DNA from: Thermoplasmata archaeon
GTDB taxonomy: Archaea > Thermoplasmatota > Thermoplasmata > Thermoplasmatales > Thermoplasmataceae
Reading direction: 5' to 3'
Assembly (NCBI GenBank): GCA_021797355.1
Contig: JAJZZX010000008.1
Span: forward strand, 34,997-98,996
DNA length: 64,000 bases
Every line of letters starts with the position of its first letter. Within the stretch, counting starts at the first letter, position 1. The position numbers were made by a program, and so were the translations under genes. Positions 44,996-53,930 of the stretch are shown here, one piece after another. A model generated the notes under the pieces. That model was not told the origin of the DNA, did not search any database, and was given only the letters and a program-made list of their open reading frames with translations.

Positions 44996-46056
44996 CCCAT
45001 TACTTCCCTGAGGACATAAGGCTAATCCGCTGGATAGAGGACAAGATGCACCTTGCAAAATACAATCTCTCATTGAGCGGGCTTGAGGAGCCTGATTTTG
45101 CTTCAATGGGCGTTGATACTTCACTTGAGAGCATGAGAAGGGAAGCCCGTGATACCGGAGCCTATTTCAAGGAAATACTTGCCGACCTTTACGGGTATGA
45201 AAGAAATGAGGTGTTCCTTACCACAGGAGGATCGGAGGCCATTTTCCTCATAAGTCTCCTTGCCAGGGCAGAAGGCATGACGGTCTTCACGGGCCTCCCG
45301 GAATATGAGCCAATATTCAATGTTCCCCAGAACATGGGAAATCCTGTGGAGAGCTACCCCTTTTCCAGCCTGCCTTCAAGAATCTCCGAAAAGAGCGGGA
45401 ATAAGGCTGCATTTCTTTCCAACCCTAACAATCCCATTGGCAACCTGCATTCAGGAGAGTTTCTGTCTGAGATCAGGGATTCCGTAGGCAAAACAGGTTT
45501 CACCTATGTTGACGAGGCTTTCCTGGAGTTCGTTATGCAGGAAAAGCCCAAGAGCGTTTATGATGGGATGCCGGACCTCATGATTAACGGGAGCCTTACA
45601 AAATTCTACGGCTTTTCTGGCATGCGCGTTGGATGGATAATTGCCGATGCAGAGAAACTAAAGAAACTTAACGTCATAAGGACAATAACAGGTACAAGGA
45701 ATCCGTCGTATCCCCTCTGGATTGCCGGACAGTGCCTTCTCAACAGGCACAGGTTCCAGGAACGATCCAGAAAGATAGTGGAGCCAAACCTGAAGATCCT
45801 GTCGTCCATAGTGGAATCTCATGAGGGGATAGGGTGGCAGGTGCCGCACCATGCCCCATTTGGCCTGGTAAGGTATTCAAGGAAAATTGATTCTGAAGTT
45901 CTCTGCAACATTGCGCTTGAAAAATATGGCCTATTTCTTGACCCGGGAGACTTTTTTGGTGAGCCTGGGAGCTTCAGGGTGTGTTTCACGAGCAGGCCTG
46001 ACGTGTTTGCTGAATCAATGGAAGTTTTCACCAGATTCATCGAGCGCGAACTATGA
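44983..46056 (+). CDS. Class I/II aminotransferase (histidinol-phosphate aminotransferase-like)
   Basis: PLP enzyme of 357 residues. LTTGGSEAIFLISLLAR near residue 75 binds the cofactor phosphate, FLSNPNNPIGN near 145 is the Asn motif, YVDEAFLEF follows, and the Schiff-base lysine is in GSLTKFYGFSGMRVGW near residue 205. This pattern fits HisC/CobD-like enzymes. Coupling to the epimerase by a 13-base overlap suggests a sugar or amino-acid branch, but an aromatic or histidine role is equally possible. It overlaps the S9 peptidase gene on the other strand by six bases. Confidence 0.85.
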   Translation: MDKLTHYFPEDIRLIRWIEDKMHLAKYNLSLSGLEEPDFASMGVDTSLESMRREARDTGAYFKEILADLYGYERNEVFLTTGGSEAIFLISLLARAEGMTVFTGLPEYEPIFNVPQNMGNPVESYPFSSLPSRISEKSGNKAAFLSNPNNPIGNLHSGEFLSEIRDSVGKTGFTYVDEAFLEFVMQEKPKSVYDGMPDLMINGSLTKFYGFSGMRVGWIIADAEKLKKLNVIRTITGTRNPSYPLWIAGQCLLNRHRFQERSRKIVEPNLKILSSIVESHEGIGWQVPHHAPFGLVRYSRKIDSEVLCNIALEKYGLFLDPGDFFGEPGSFRVCFTSRPDVFAESMEVFTRFIEREL

Positions 46057-47892
46057 GAGTGACCTGAACCATTCCTCCATTTCCCTCAGGCTCATGATTA
46101 TGTGATCCTTTTCCACAAATCCGTGCCCCTCTCTTGGAAAGATAATCAACCTAACCTTCTTTCCCATGTCTTTCAGTGCCCTGTAAAACTGGAGGTACTG
46201 CCCGAGAGGCACGCTTGGATCATCCCTGCCATGCATCAGCAGGATAGGTGTTTCAACAGATGAGGCGTATTCCAGTGGGGAGAATTTCCTGAATTTTTTC
46301 CCTGTGTAAGGAGAATCGTTGTAATGTATGGAATCCCAGTCTGGAATGTTTGTTGTGCCGTGGAAGCTCACCCAGTCTGAAATGCCAAAAAGCCCAACTG
46401 CTCCAGAAAATCTTTTCGTCTGTGTAATGGCCCATGATGTCATGAAGCCGCCATATGAGCCGCCGGTAATGAACCACTTTCCGGAAGTAGATCTTCCGGA
46501 ATTTTCCAGATAATCCATTCCTGAAAGTATGTCCTGCAGGTCCATGCCGCCCATGTCACCCCGGTTTGCCTCAGCATATTTTCTTCCCTTGCCGATGCTG
46601 CCCCTGTAATTTGGCATAAAAATGGAGAATCCTCGGGAGAGAAGGAATGTATTTCTGTCAATGAATGTGATAGGCGAGAATGATGTTGGCCCCCCGTGGA
46701 TGTATACAACGACCGGCTTTTCCTTCCCTGCTGACCGGAATATTCCGTAGCATTCAAGACCGTCCGTGGATTTCCACCTTATGATTTCAGCAGGATATGG
46801 TTGGCACTGAGCTATGGCTGCATTTTCATCTGAAATTGATTGAAACTCGTCCGTGGATTTTATGAAGACTTCCTGTGGCCTGCTGGCATCCTGGAATGCA
46901 AAGGCGTATCTGCCACCGTGAAGGGAGAATTCCGGTGCAAAGGATGGGGATACTGTTCCTGTTGACTTCCAGATATCCCTGAAGGATTTTCCATCATACT
47001 CAGATATGCCAGATGTGCACTCCGATGACCAAAGTGCATGGAGTTTTCCTCCCGAATCCCAGTGAATGTCAGAGAAGCTTCTGCTGGTGTCTTCGGTTAT
47101 GTTTTGAGTTTTCCCTGACTTGATATCATGAATCAGGATGTCGCCTGAGGTTACCCCGCGATCGCTCCAGAGTGATTCAAGGAAGGCTATCTTTCTACCG
47201 TCTAGTGAAAATCTTGGCCTGGCTACCGCCCTCCATCCCGGGTCGTAGATGCTCGCCATCTTCCAGCTTCCGTATTCCATTGCTGAAATCTTTCCATGGT
47301 ACCATGACTGTTCCTGGGGGTTCGCGGAGGTAACCATTGCAATGCTGCTGCCTGAGACTGAAAATTCCCACACCTGGACTGAATCCGTGATCTTTGAAAA
47401 TCCGGAACCGGGAATATAATGGTAAAGGGAGTGGTACCTGTCTTCCTCCTCAAAGAAATAGCCGTCGTCGCCCTTCTCCCGGTTCGCTTTCTTTTCTTTA
47501 TCCTCCGGATCAGTCATAAGGATGATTAAAGAGCCGTCTGCCATCCATTCCATGCCGTGGGCTTGCGACTCCAGCAGTAATTTTTCAGCAAGGCCAGATT
47601 CCACCTGAACAGTATGCAGAAAATTATTCTCTCCTTCTGCAGAGAAAAATGCTATCCTTCTTGAATCCGGGCTGAATCTTGGGTTGAAGAACCTTACTCC
47701 TGGCTCCGAGAACACCCTCAATACCTTTCCGTTCTCCGAGTCCCTTATCACTACGGAGCTTTCAACTGGTTTCTTCTTTTCCCTGTAGACCCTTGATGAA
47801 GAATAAGAGAGCATCCTGCCATCCGGAGAAAAGGCTACAGCAGAAATTGATCTTGAGTTAAGAAAATCCTCTATACTGTGGTCGTGTGCCAT
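46051..47892 (-). CDS. S9 family peptidase (acylaminoacyl-peptidase/prolyl oligopeptidase type)
   Basis: A 613-residue cytoplasmic serine peptidase that trims peptides. The N-terminal two thirds are a beta-propeller with repeated segments such as FSPDSRRIAFF and FSLDGRKIAFL. The C-terminal hydrolase domain starts near residue 360 with YIHGGPTSF; the catalytic Ser is in GGSYGGFMTSW, the Asp in HGRDDPSVP and the His in REGHGFVEK. There is no signal peptide. It fits peptide breakdown together with the amino-acid permease and fatty-acid systems of this window. Confidence 0.92.
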   Translation of the reverse strand: MAHDHSIEDFLNSRSISAVAFSPDGRMLSYSSSRVYREKKKPVESSVVIRDSENGKVLRVFSEPGVRFFNPRFSPDSRRIAFFSAEGENNFLHTVQVESGLAEKLLLESQAHGMEWMADGSLIILMTDPEDKEKKANREKGDDGYFFEEEDRYHSLYHYIPGSGFSKITDSVQVWEFSVSGSSIAMVTSANPQEQSWYHGKISAMEYGSWKMASIYDPGWRAVARPRFSLDGRKIAFLESLWSDRGVTSGDILIHDIKSGKTQNITEDTSRSFSDIHWDSGGKLHALWSSECTSGISEYDGKSFRDIWKSTGTVSPSFAPEFSLHGGRYAFAFQDASRPQEVFIKSTDEFQSISDENAAIAQCQPYPAEIIRWKSTDGLECYGIFRSAGKEKPVVVYIHGGPTSFSPITFIDRNTFLLSRGFSIFMPNYRGSIGKGRKYAEANRGDMGGMDLQDILSGMDYLENSGRSTSGKWFITGGSYGGFMTSWAITQTKRFSGAVGLFGISDWVSFHGTTNIPDWDSIHYNDSPYTGKKFRKFSPLEYASSVETPILLMHGRDDPSVPLGQYLQFYRALKDMGKKVRLIIFPREGHGFVEKDHIIMSLREMEEWFRSLS

Positions 47893-47986
47893 GATGGGTC
47901 AGCTAAAGTTGATATTTTACTTTGTTGCCTGCAACTGGCAGAAGTCCAGGGAAGATTATAATTCATGCTGAACATCCCTGGATGTG

Positions 47987-48619
47987 ATGGAACTCAGATG
48001 GGAGGAGATCATACCATCCGTGGGATCGCTGAAAACCGATCCGCTTCTTTATTCCGAGAAAGCCTATCTTTTGCTTCCTGATTCCAAAGGAGAGAACCGT
48101 TTCATGGTGGTTTCAACTCCTACTGCCAGAAAGTTCTACATAGCAAGCGATTCACTTAGAAACATGGAAAGGCTCCGGGCTTTCTTCTTTCGGGTATACG
48201 GCATGGTGAGCCAGGAGTCTTCACCGCCTGAAGGCTACAACCACCATGTTGTCATGCAGAATTCAAGGAGAAATGGGAAGATTGGTGAATTTTACCATCC
48301 AAGATTCCTAAGGAATTTAACGGATCTTGGCAACATTGGGCAGGAGATGGAATCAGTATACATGGTTTCCATCAGGTCCGGCCCTTCCTTAAGGAAAAAT
48401 ACAAGGTTCAACTTCACGGCCAGGCTTTCGTTCATGGACCTGCATAAGATGATATCAGTGAGCGACATACTAAATTCAGAGATAAAGGCAATCAAGAAAA
48501 GGCATGGATGGAAATTCCGTATGGGCAGGGTGCATAATACGGCAGATAACTTCCTTTCAGACCCAACAAACCTGATCAATTTCGTCCGGATTCCTGCAGA
48601 AAGTGATTTTGTCGTATGA
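47987..48619 (+). CDS. Unknown protein, about 210 residues
   Basis: I do not recognise this family. The product is soluble and basic, with several aromatic-rich strands (EKAYLLLPD, RFMVVSTPTARKFYI), a His-rich turn GYNHHVVMQNSRR near residue 80 and RKNTRFNFTARLSF near residue 135. A TATA-like GATTATAATTC lies about 26 bases before ATG 47987. GTG 47984 is also in frame. It faces the next gene tail-to-tail, with a strong hairpin between the stops. It is probably a lineage-specific protein. Confidence 0.6.
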   Translation: MELRWEEIIPSVGSLKTDPLLYSEKAYLLLPDSKGENRFMVVSTPTARKFYIASDSLRNMERLRAFFFRVYGMVSQESSPPEGYNHHVVMQNSRRNGKIGEFYHPRFLRNLTDLGNIGQEMESVYMVSIRSGPSLRKNTRFNFTARLSFMDLHKMISVSDILNSEIKAIKKRHGWKFRMGRVHNTADNFLSDPTNLINFVRIPAESDFVV

Positions 48620-48641
48620 TAATGAAATAATGAGGTTTGCC

Positions 48642-48676
48642 AAAACCCTTGCCGGCCCAGCCCCCTCAAGGGTTTT
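48642..48676. terminator. Hairpin between convergent genes
   Basis: AAAACCCTTG (48642-48651) and CAAGGGTTTT (48667-48676) form a perfect 10-base-pair stem around a C-rich 15-base loop. It ends in TTTT on the plus strand and, read the other way, also ends in TTTT. This bidirectional shape suits a terminator for both the unknown gene upstream and the minus-strand gene, whose stop codon lies inside it. Confidence 0.55.
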
Positions 48677-49097
48677 CGCTAATCCTCGCAATGCCAAGAA
48701 GCTCGAGGCATTGCGCGAAAAGTCCTTCGTTCTCCTTTCCAGTGCATCCCATGGATTCTATCCTCCTCACAATCTTCCCATATATTTCTTGAAGATCGCT
48801 GAGGTAATTCTTTGTTGCCCTGGCAGCCTCCCTGCTCTCCGGCACAATTATGTCTCTCGATCCGTTGATTGCTGAATAGAATGCATATTTTGCCTGCTGC
48901 TGGCTGTTGAAGAATATCCTGCTGCCGTCAAGCAAGAGGTAGACGCCCTCAAGCTCCCTGTACATGCTTATCTCACTTGCTTTCGGCATGATGAGGCGAT
49001 CTCCTGGAGTGCCAGGTGCAAGGTAATCGTCAGGAAATTTCCTGACCGAAATTCCTGAAACTATGAAATTCGCATCGCAGCGGGAACCATTATGCAT
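48666..49097 (-). CDS. Unknown protein, about 143 residues
   Basis: I recognise no family. The sequence has FIVSGISVRKFPDDYLAPGTPGDRLI at the start, a repeat-like middle (YLLLDGSRIFFNSQQQAKYAFYSAI) and an acidic-basic helix at the end with two Cys. No membrane segment. I place the start at ATG 49097, because AATATCTTAT lies about 26 bases upstream; a TTG at 49118 is also in frame. It diverges from a small membrane protein gene. Confidence 0.55.
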   Translation of the reverse strand: MHNGSRCDANFIVSGISVRKFPDDYLAPGTPGDRLIMPKASEISMYRELEGVYLLLDGSRIFFNSQQQAKYAFYSAINGSRDIIVPESREAARATKNYLSDLQEIYGKIVRRIESMGCTGKENEGLFAQCLELLGIARISENP

Positions 49098-49148
49098 GAG
49101 CCCCAAGTGCCATGGCAAATAAGATATTATCCTTTAAGCTGGCCATGG

Positions 49149-49394
49149 ATGCAGGTTTTCTCTCCTGTGAATATGTACGGATCAGCTGTTCTGATAATAA
49201 TGATGATTTTCTACATTTACGAGAACCGGAGGCCACTTTTCACCCTTCTTTTTGGGGTAATGTGCCTGGGCTCTTCCGCATATGGATTCCTTGCCGGAAC
49301 ATGGCCGTTTGGAGTAATAGAAATAATATGGGCCGCCTTCAGCTTCAGGAAATATGTGTCCTTAAGGCAAAAGCCAGGCACCGCTCACTTCTGA
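49149..49394 (+). CDS. Small membrane protein with two helices
   Basis: An 81-residue product. Helices span about residues 10-25 and 34-65, divided by the charged loop YENRRPLF. GTWPFGVIEIIWAAFSFRKY at the end recalls small membrane proteins that occur widely in bacteria and archaea (a WPF-x-E-x2-W pattern), whose function is not known. ATG 49149 and 49173 are both possible starts. The end overlaps the ATPase subunit I gene on the other strand by ten bases. Confidence 0.55.
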   Translation: MQVFSPVNMYGSAVLIIMMIFYIYENRRPLFTLLFGVMCLGSSAYGFLAGTWPFGVIEIIWAAFSFRKYVSLRQKPGTAHF

Positions 49395-51406
49395 TCCGGC
49401 TCAATCTTGAATGCCGGATTTGTGTATTTCCTGTCTGTTTTGAACGGCCTGAATGGCCTCCCATTGCCATAATAGAATTTTGAGAAGAATTCGACATACA
49501 GTAACCTTGCTCCCTGGATTCCGGGCTCGAACACGGCTATCACAAGGTTGAACAGCTGTCCGAAAACCAGGATTATTATGCCTATCAGCGCAAACAGCGG
49601 AGATTTCATTACTCCTTTCATGAATATGAGGTCAATGACCTGGGCCAAAATCACAGATGCTAGGAGTATCCCCAGTATCCTGGTGTATGAAAGTATGTGG
49701 CTTATAATGGAAGGTATTTCAACTGCTCCCTTTGTGCCTTCAGATACCCCAACTATGATTATACCTGCAATAAATGCAGCTATTGACAGAACCCCTTCTG
49801 GGTTTGTATGTATGTTAAGGGAGATGCCGCTATGCTGGTGAATCAGATCAAGCCCAAATATGGAAATTCCCCATGCCATCATTAGCCAACCAACCTTTCC
49901 GGCGACGCCCCTTCTGTGTCCCAAGGTTCCCTCGTTGATCATGCCGAGGATTAGGCCGAATGATACCATTGCAAGCCCAACGTACCCTGTAAAGAGCAGA
50001 AGTTTCGGTATCATCAGGGTAACGTTGAATATAACAATGGGATTTGGCGGGAAAGAACCAATGTGTGCCCCTGAAAAACCGGTGCTGGTTTGGAATACAG
50101 TCACAGGAAGCAGGGGAAAGCCGAAGAAGTTATTGAAAAGCAGGCCCACTGCTATGGCCATTATTGATGCTGTAATGAGAGTCTTTCCAAGTATGAGAAG
50201 TGGATTCCGTCCAAATATTGTCATGGCAAACCTGGTAAGCGATTTTGGGAGTATGGTCTTGCTTCCAGGCCTCTGGAGCTTCCGAACCATCCACATCGCA
50301 AGCAGAAGAATCACGATCCCGTATCCCCAGTCGCCAACCATGATGCCGAAGAATATCGGGAATATTATCCCGAAGATCATCGTAGGATCAAATTCAAACT
50401 CCTGGGGAAGACTGTAGAATTTGACAAAGAATTCAAATTTCCTGAATGCCCTAGGATTTTCAAGCAGTGTGGGCGGATTATCCTTTGTTTCGATCTGCCG
50501 TATTATTACCCTACCCTCTGCAGCCTTTTCCACGAGACTGACTGTTGATTTGAAGTATTTTTCAGGTACCCAGCCTTCCATCACAAAGGTGTCCTGCGTT
50601 GATGCAAGTCTCTCTGAAACCTCCATCTTCCTGTTCTCAATGTCCAGCTGCTCCATTATCTGTACGACATCTGTGAAATAATCCTGGGAGAGGTGGTCCA
50701 GTTCCTTGCGTATATCTTCAAGGGATGCCATGTCCTCATCCATTTTCTCCCTTAGCAGGCTTTCTGCTTCCTCGGGAGTTCCGCTCAGCATGGGAATGTG
50801 GATTATGGTGAAACCCAGGTCATTGGCTGCCCTGGCCAGATCAGAATCCCTGCCGGACGGTATGCTTATTACATAGGTTGTGTCATTGATACGGATAATG
50901 GTGGAATCAGGAACCTTGCTCCTGATCTCATCAGGTGAAGCATCTCCTGGCCAGTCAGTAACGAGATAGGACATGATCTCTGATCCGTTAAAGATGGATA
51001 GATCGTATTTCAGGCCACGCAACTTTGAAATCACCTGCAGCCTGCTCTCGGCTTCTTTCAGCCTCGCCAGAAGTGCAGCTTCCTGTTCCTTAAGTGCCTT
51101 GAGATGGTCCTCAATATCTATATTTGAGGCGGCGCTGATAAGTTCCTCGACCGATGAGAATGTTCTCTTCTCCTTAACCTCCCTGTGGGGAAGCATTGTT
51201 ACGTATCCCCTGAACCTCTGAAGGAATGTATTTATTTTTCTATAAAGGTCTCCGGGTCTAGCACTTCCAAGTAGTTTTGCAAGGTCCTGCGATACTGGTT
51301 CCAGCTGGATAACGCCCGCGTCATGAAGAGCAGTGATTATCTGATCCTTTCTCTGGTTTGATCCGATTATTCGAATCCTGACCATCCTTTCCGGCCTGAT
51401 TCCCAT
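49385..51406 (-). CDS. atpI: A-type ATP synthase subunit I (membrane stator)
   Basis: The a/I subunit carries protons past the K ring. Residues 1-320 form a cytoplasmic arm with coiled coil (KALKEQEAALLARLKEAESRL), and residues 345-650 hold about eight helices, with FGIMVGDWGYGIVILLLAMW near the start of them. The conserved helix-7 Arg lies in SHILSYTRILGILLASVI near residue 580. The total of 673 residues is normal. It is the last gene of the operon and follows subunit H by one base. Confidence 0.93.
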   Translation of the reverse strand: MGIRPERMVRIRIIGSNQRKDQIITALHDAGVIQLEPVSQDLAKLLGSARPGDLYRKINTFLQRFRGYVTMLPHREVKEKRTFSSVEELISAASNIDIEDHLKALKEQEAALLARLKEAESRLQVISKLRGLKYDLSIFNGSEIMSYLVTDWPGDASPDEIRSKVPDSTIIRINDTTYVISIPSGRDSDLARAANDLGFTIIHIPMLSGTPEEAESLLREKMDEDMASLEDIRKELDHLSQDYFTDVVQIMEQLDIENRKMEVSERLASTQDTFVMEGWVPEKYFKSTVSLVEKAAEGRVIIRQIETKDNPPTLLENPRAFRKFEFFVKFYSLPQEFEFDPTMIFGIIFPIFFGIMVGDWGYGIVILLLAMWMVRKLQRPGSKTILPKSLTRFAMTIFGRNPLLILGKTLITASIMAIAVGLLFNNFFGFPLLPVTVFQTSTGFSGAHIGSFPPNPIVIFNVTLMIPKLLLFTGYVGLAMVSFGLILGMINEGTLGHRRGVAGKVGWLMMAWGISIFGLDLIHQHSGISLNIHTNPEGVLSIAAFIAGIIIVGVSEGTKGAVEIPSIISHILSYTRILGILLASVILAQVIDLIFMKGVMKSPLFALIGIIILVFGQLFNLVIAVFEPGIQGARLLYVEFFSKFYYGNGRPFRPFKTDRKYTNPAFKIEPDQK

Positions 51407-51407
51407 T

Positions 51408-51728
51408 TCATGCCTCCAGGTATTCCTCGATAGCTTCCAGCAGATATTTCTCTATTTCTTCGTCCTTTATCCTTAGCTTGAGCCTGGCTGACCTGGCCAC
51501 TGCATCCTTGATCATGCTGTCTGATTTGGCCATTGCCTCCTTGCGGGCCTCTTCTATCTCCCGTTCCATCTCAAGCTGAAGTTCTTCTTCCCTTGCCTTC
51601 AACAGCAACCTTGAAGAGTTCTCAATCTCAGCCAGCTGCTTTTCTTTTTCGCTCTTCAGTGAAGCCAGCTGGGAATTCACTGATTCTTCCTTTTCCTTTA
51701 TGACCTTAAGAGTCTCCAGATCATCCAT
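51408..51728 (-). CDS. atpH: A-type ATP synthase subunit H (peripheral stalk)
   Basis: A 106-residue protein that is almost entirely charged coiled coil (KEKEESVNSQLASLKSEKEK and EEELQLEMEREIEEARKEAM). Subunit H pairs with E as the outer stalk and connects to the arm of subunit I. The ATG overlaps the TAA of the preceding 57-residue gene (TAATG), and subunit I follows after one base. Confidence 0.85.
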   Translation of the reverse strand: MDDLETLKVIKEKEESVNSQLASLKSEKEKQLAEIENSSRLLLKAREEELQLEMEREIEEARKEAMAKSDSMIKDAVARSARLKLRIKDEEIEKYLLEAIEEYLEA

Positions 51729-51901
51729 TATAGCACCCCCAGCAGCAGAAGGGAGAGAACAACCACTGAAATTGCAGGATTGGCAAGGGCAAAGGCTATT
51801 CTGATCCTTCTGAATGCCCGCAGCTTAGGGTTTAACCTGATCTCATCCCTGGTCACAATATGCTTCATGTATTTTTCCAGTGGTTTCTCCCAGTATTTCA
51901 T
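51728..51901 (-). CDS. 57-residue membrane protein in the ATPase operon (AhaG-like)
   Basis: A small gene linked at both ends: its ATG shares ATGA with the subunit D stop, and its TAA overlaps the subunit H ATG. The product starts MKYWEKPLEKYMKH, has a basic middle (LRAFRRIRIAF) and ends in one hydrophobic helix (ISVVVLSLLLLGVL). Methanosarcina has a small hydrophobic gene, ahaG, in the same place after subunit D (recalled from memory); this may be its counterpart. Function unknown; possibly assembly or anchoring. Confidence 0.7.
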   Translation of the reverse strand: MKYWEKPLEKYMKHIVTRDEIRLNPKLRAFRRIRIAFALANPAISVVVLSLLLLGVL

Positions 51902-52539
51902 TGCACCGTTTCCTCCTTGCGTTCCATTTTTCTCTTTATCATTTTCAGGGTTGTGAACATGTCGCGCTCAATCTCATCAAGCCGCATCCTGATCATTTTT
52001 GCACTGGCCGTCAGCTGCGGTATGAGTAAGTTTTCAATTGCGTTCGACCGCCTCTTTGTCTTGTCTATTTCGTGGAGAAGTTTCCTCATGGAGTTCTCCT
52101 TTTCCGCAATCTCCACCAGCTGAACATAGACCTTCTCAAACATCTTGATGGCATCATTTATTGCCGTGGGAACAGATACTGCCCTGTACTGGTTGGACAG
52201 GATTGTCTGGCTGTAGTTCCTGCTGAGTTCAGGGATTCTGACGCCCATTACGTTCTTCATGTTCACAGCAACTGTTGAATCAGCCGACATATAGGCAATC
52301 CTTTCCAGTTCCATTGTACCTGAGACTATTTCTGCCATCCTAACAGTCTCTATTGCTTCGCCCATGTCTGATCTCAGGTTTTCTCGGAGTCCTTTTACTG
52401 ATCTGCTGATGGCAAAAAATTCCATTACAAGAGAGGAACGTTTCATCTTCAGCAGATCAAGTCCTCTCTTTGCGAGTTTTATCCGCCTGTTGGTCCGGAT
52501 CAGTTCAATCCTGGTCGGCTTTATATCCATCTGAGGCAT
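51898..52539 (-). CDS. atpD: A-type ATP synthase subunit D (central shaft)
   Basis: The D subunit is the long coiled coil that turns inside the A3B3 head. Its N-terminal helix reads KPTRIELIRTNRRIKLAKRG with LLKMKRSSLVMEFFAI, the family start, and the C-terminal helix contains KTKRRSNAIENLLIPQL. Both are typical, and 213 residues is the usual size. ATG 52539 overlaps the subunit B stop as TAATG; ATG 52530 is also possible. Confidence 0.92.
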   Translation of the reverse strand: MPQMDIKPTRIELIRTNRRIKLAKRGLDLLKMKRSSLVMEFFAISRSVKGLRENLRSDMGEAIETVRMAEIVSGTMELERIAYMSADSTVAVNMKNVMGVRIPELSRNYSQTILSNQYRAVSVPTAINDAIKMFEKVYVQLVEIAEKENSMRKLLHEIDKTKRRSNAIENLLIPQLTASAKMIRMRLDEIERDMFTTLKMIKRKMERKEETVQ

Positions 52540-53930
52540 TATTTTTCCTTCTTCCACTTTCCATATTTTTCTATGAAGTCCTTCTTCACTCTTTTCATGT
52601 CAGATTCGGGCAGTTCAGACATCAGGTCCCATCCAATGCCCAGGGTATCCTCAATGGACCTGTCTTCATAGAATCCCTGGTTCACATATTTCCTCTCAAA
52701 TTCATCTGCAAACCTTAGATACTTCCTATCGTTCTGGCCCAGTGCTTCCTCTCCAACTATTGCGCTTAGAGATCTGAGGTCTTTGCCGTTTGCATACGCT
52801 GCATAGAGCTGATCTGCTACCCCCCTGTGATCTTCACGTGTCCTACCCTTGCCTATTCCCTGATTCATCAGCCTGGAGAGGGATGGTAGCACATCTACAG
52901 GAGGGTAGATACCCTTCCTCTGAAGATCCCTGCTCAAAACTATCTGCCCCTCCGTTATGTATCCCGTCAGGTCAGGTATTGGGTTCGTAATATCGTCCCC
53001 TGGCATTGTGAGGATTGGTATCTGTGTTATGGATCCGTTTTTTCCCCTAATCTTTCCGGCCCTCTCGTAAATGGTGCTAAGGTCGGTATACATGTATCCG
53101 GGGAATCCACGTCTGCCTGGAACTTCCTCCCTGGCAGAAGATATCTCCCTGAGAGCTTCGCAGTAATTTGTCATGTCTGAAAGTATTACAAGGATGTGCA
53201 TCTCACGCTCATATGCCAGATACTCGGCAGTGGTGAGAGCAACCTTCGGAAGGATTATCCTCTCCATGCTAGGATCAGAGGATAGGTTAAGGAACAGCAC
53301 TGATCGAGATATTGCGCCGGTTTTGGTGAACTCGCTAACAAAGTAGTTAGCTTCCTCGCTTGTAATTCCCATGGCGCCAAATATTACCGCGAAGTTTTCG
53401 CTGCTGCCAAGCACTTTTGCCTGCCTTGCTATCTGCGCCGCCAGCCTGTTATGGGAAAGTCCAGATGACGAGAATATTGGGAGTTTCTGACCTCTAACAA
53501 GTGTGTTCATGCCGTCGATGGTGGAAATGCCAGTCTCAATGAATTCTGAGGGTTCTTCCCTGGAGTATGGATTTATGGCGTTTCCAACTATCTCTACTTT
53601 TTCACTGCTTACTATGGGAGGCAGATCGTCTATGGGTTCGCCGAGCCCGTTGAATATTCTCCCCAGCATCTCATCGGAGACAGATATCCTTGCAGTTGTG
53701 CCCAGAAATTTCACCTTAGTCGTGTCTACATCCATCCCTGATGTTGGGCCGAATACCTGAACAACTGCAAGACCCTTGCCTGTGTCAAGGACCTGCCCTG
53801 TCCTCTTTTCACCATTTGGAAGCGATATTTCTACCAGCTCATTGTATGCAGCATTCTCCACCTTCTCCACGAATACTAGAGGACCCGCTATTTGAGAAAC
53901 TGTCCTGTAACTTACCTGTGCCATATTCAT
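52539..53930 (-). CDS. atpB: A-type ATP synthase subunit B
   Basis: Non-catalytic nucleotide-binding subunit of the head, 463 residues. It lacks a true Walker A loop ([19 protein letters not shown] stands in its place), as expected for [44 protein letters not shown] and [17 protein letters not shown] are family motifs. The start shares ATGA with the subunit A stop. It overlaps subunit D by one base. Confidence 0.95.
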   Translation of the reverse strand: MNMAQVSYRTVSQIAGPLVFVEKVENAAYNELVEISLPNGEKRTGQVLDTGKGLAVVQVFGPTSGMDVDTTKVKFLGTTARISVSDEMLGRIFNGLGEPIDDLPPIVSSEKVEIVGNAINPYSREEPSEFIETGISTIDGMNTLVRGQKLPIFSSSGLSHNRLAAQIARQAKVLGSSENFAVIFGAMGITSEEANYFVSEFTKTGAISRSVLFLNLSSDPSMERIILPKVALTTAEYLAYEREMHILVILSDMTNYCEALREISSAREEVPGRRGFPGYMYTDLSTIYERAGKIRGKNGSITQIPILTMPGDDITNPIPDLTGYITEGQIVLSRDLQRKGIYPPVDVLPSLSRLMNQGIGKGRTREDHRGVADQLYAAYANGKDLRSLSAIVGEEALGQNDRKYLRFADEFERKYVNQGFYEDRSIEDTLGIGWDLMSELPESDMKRVKKDFIEKYGKWKKEK

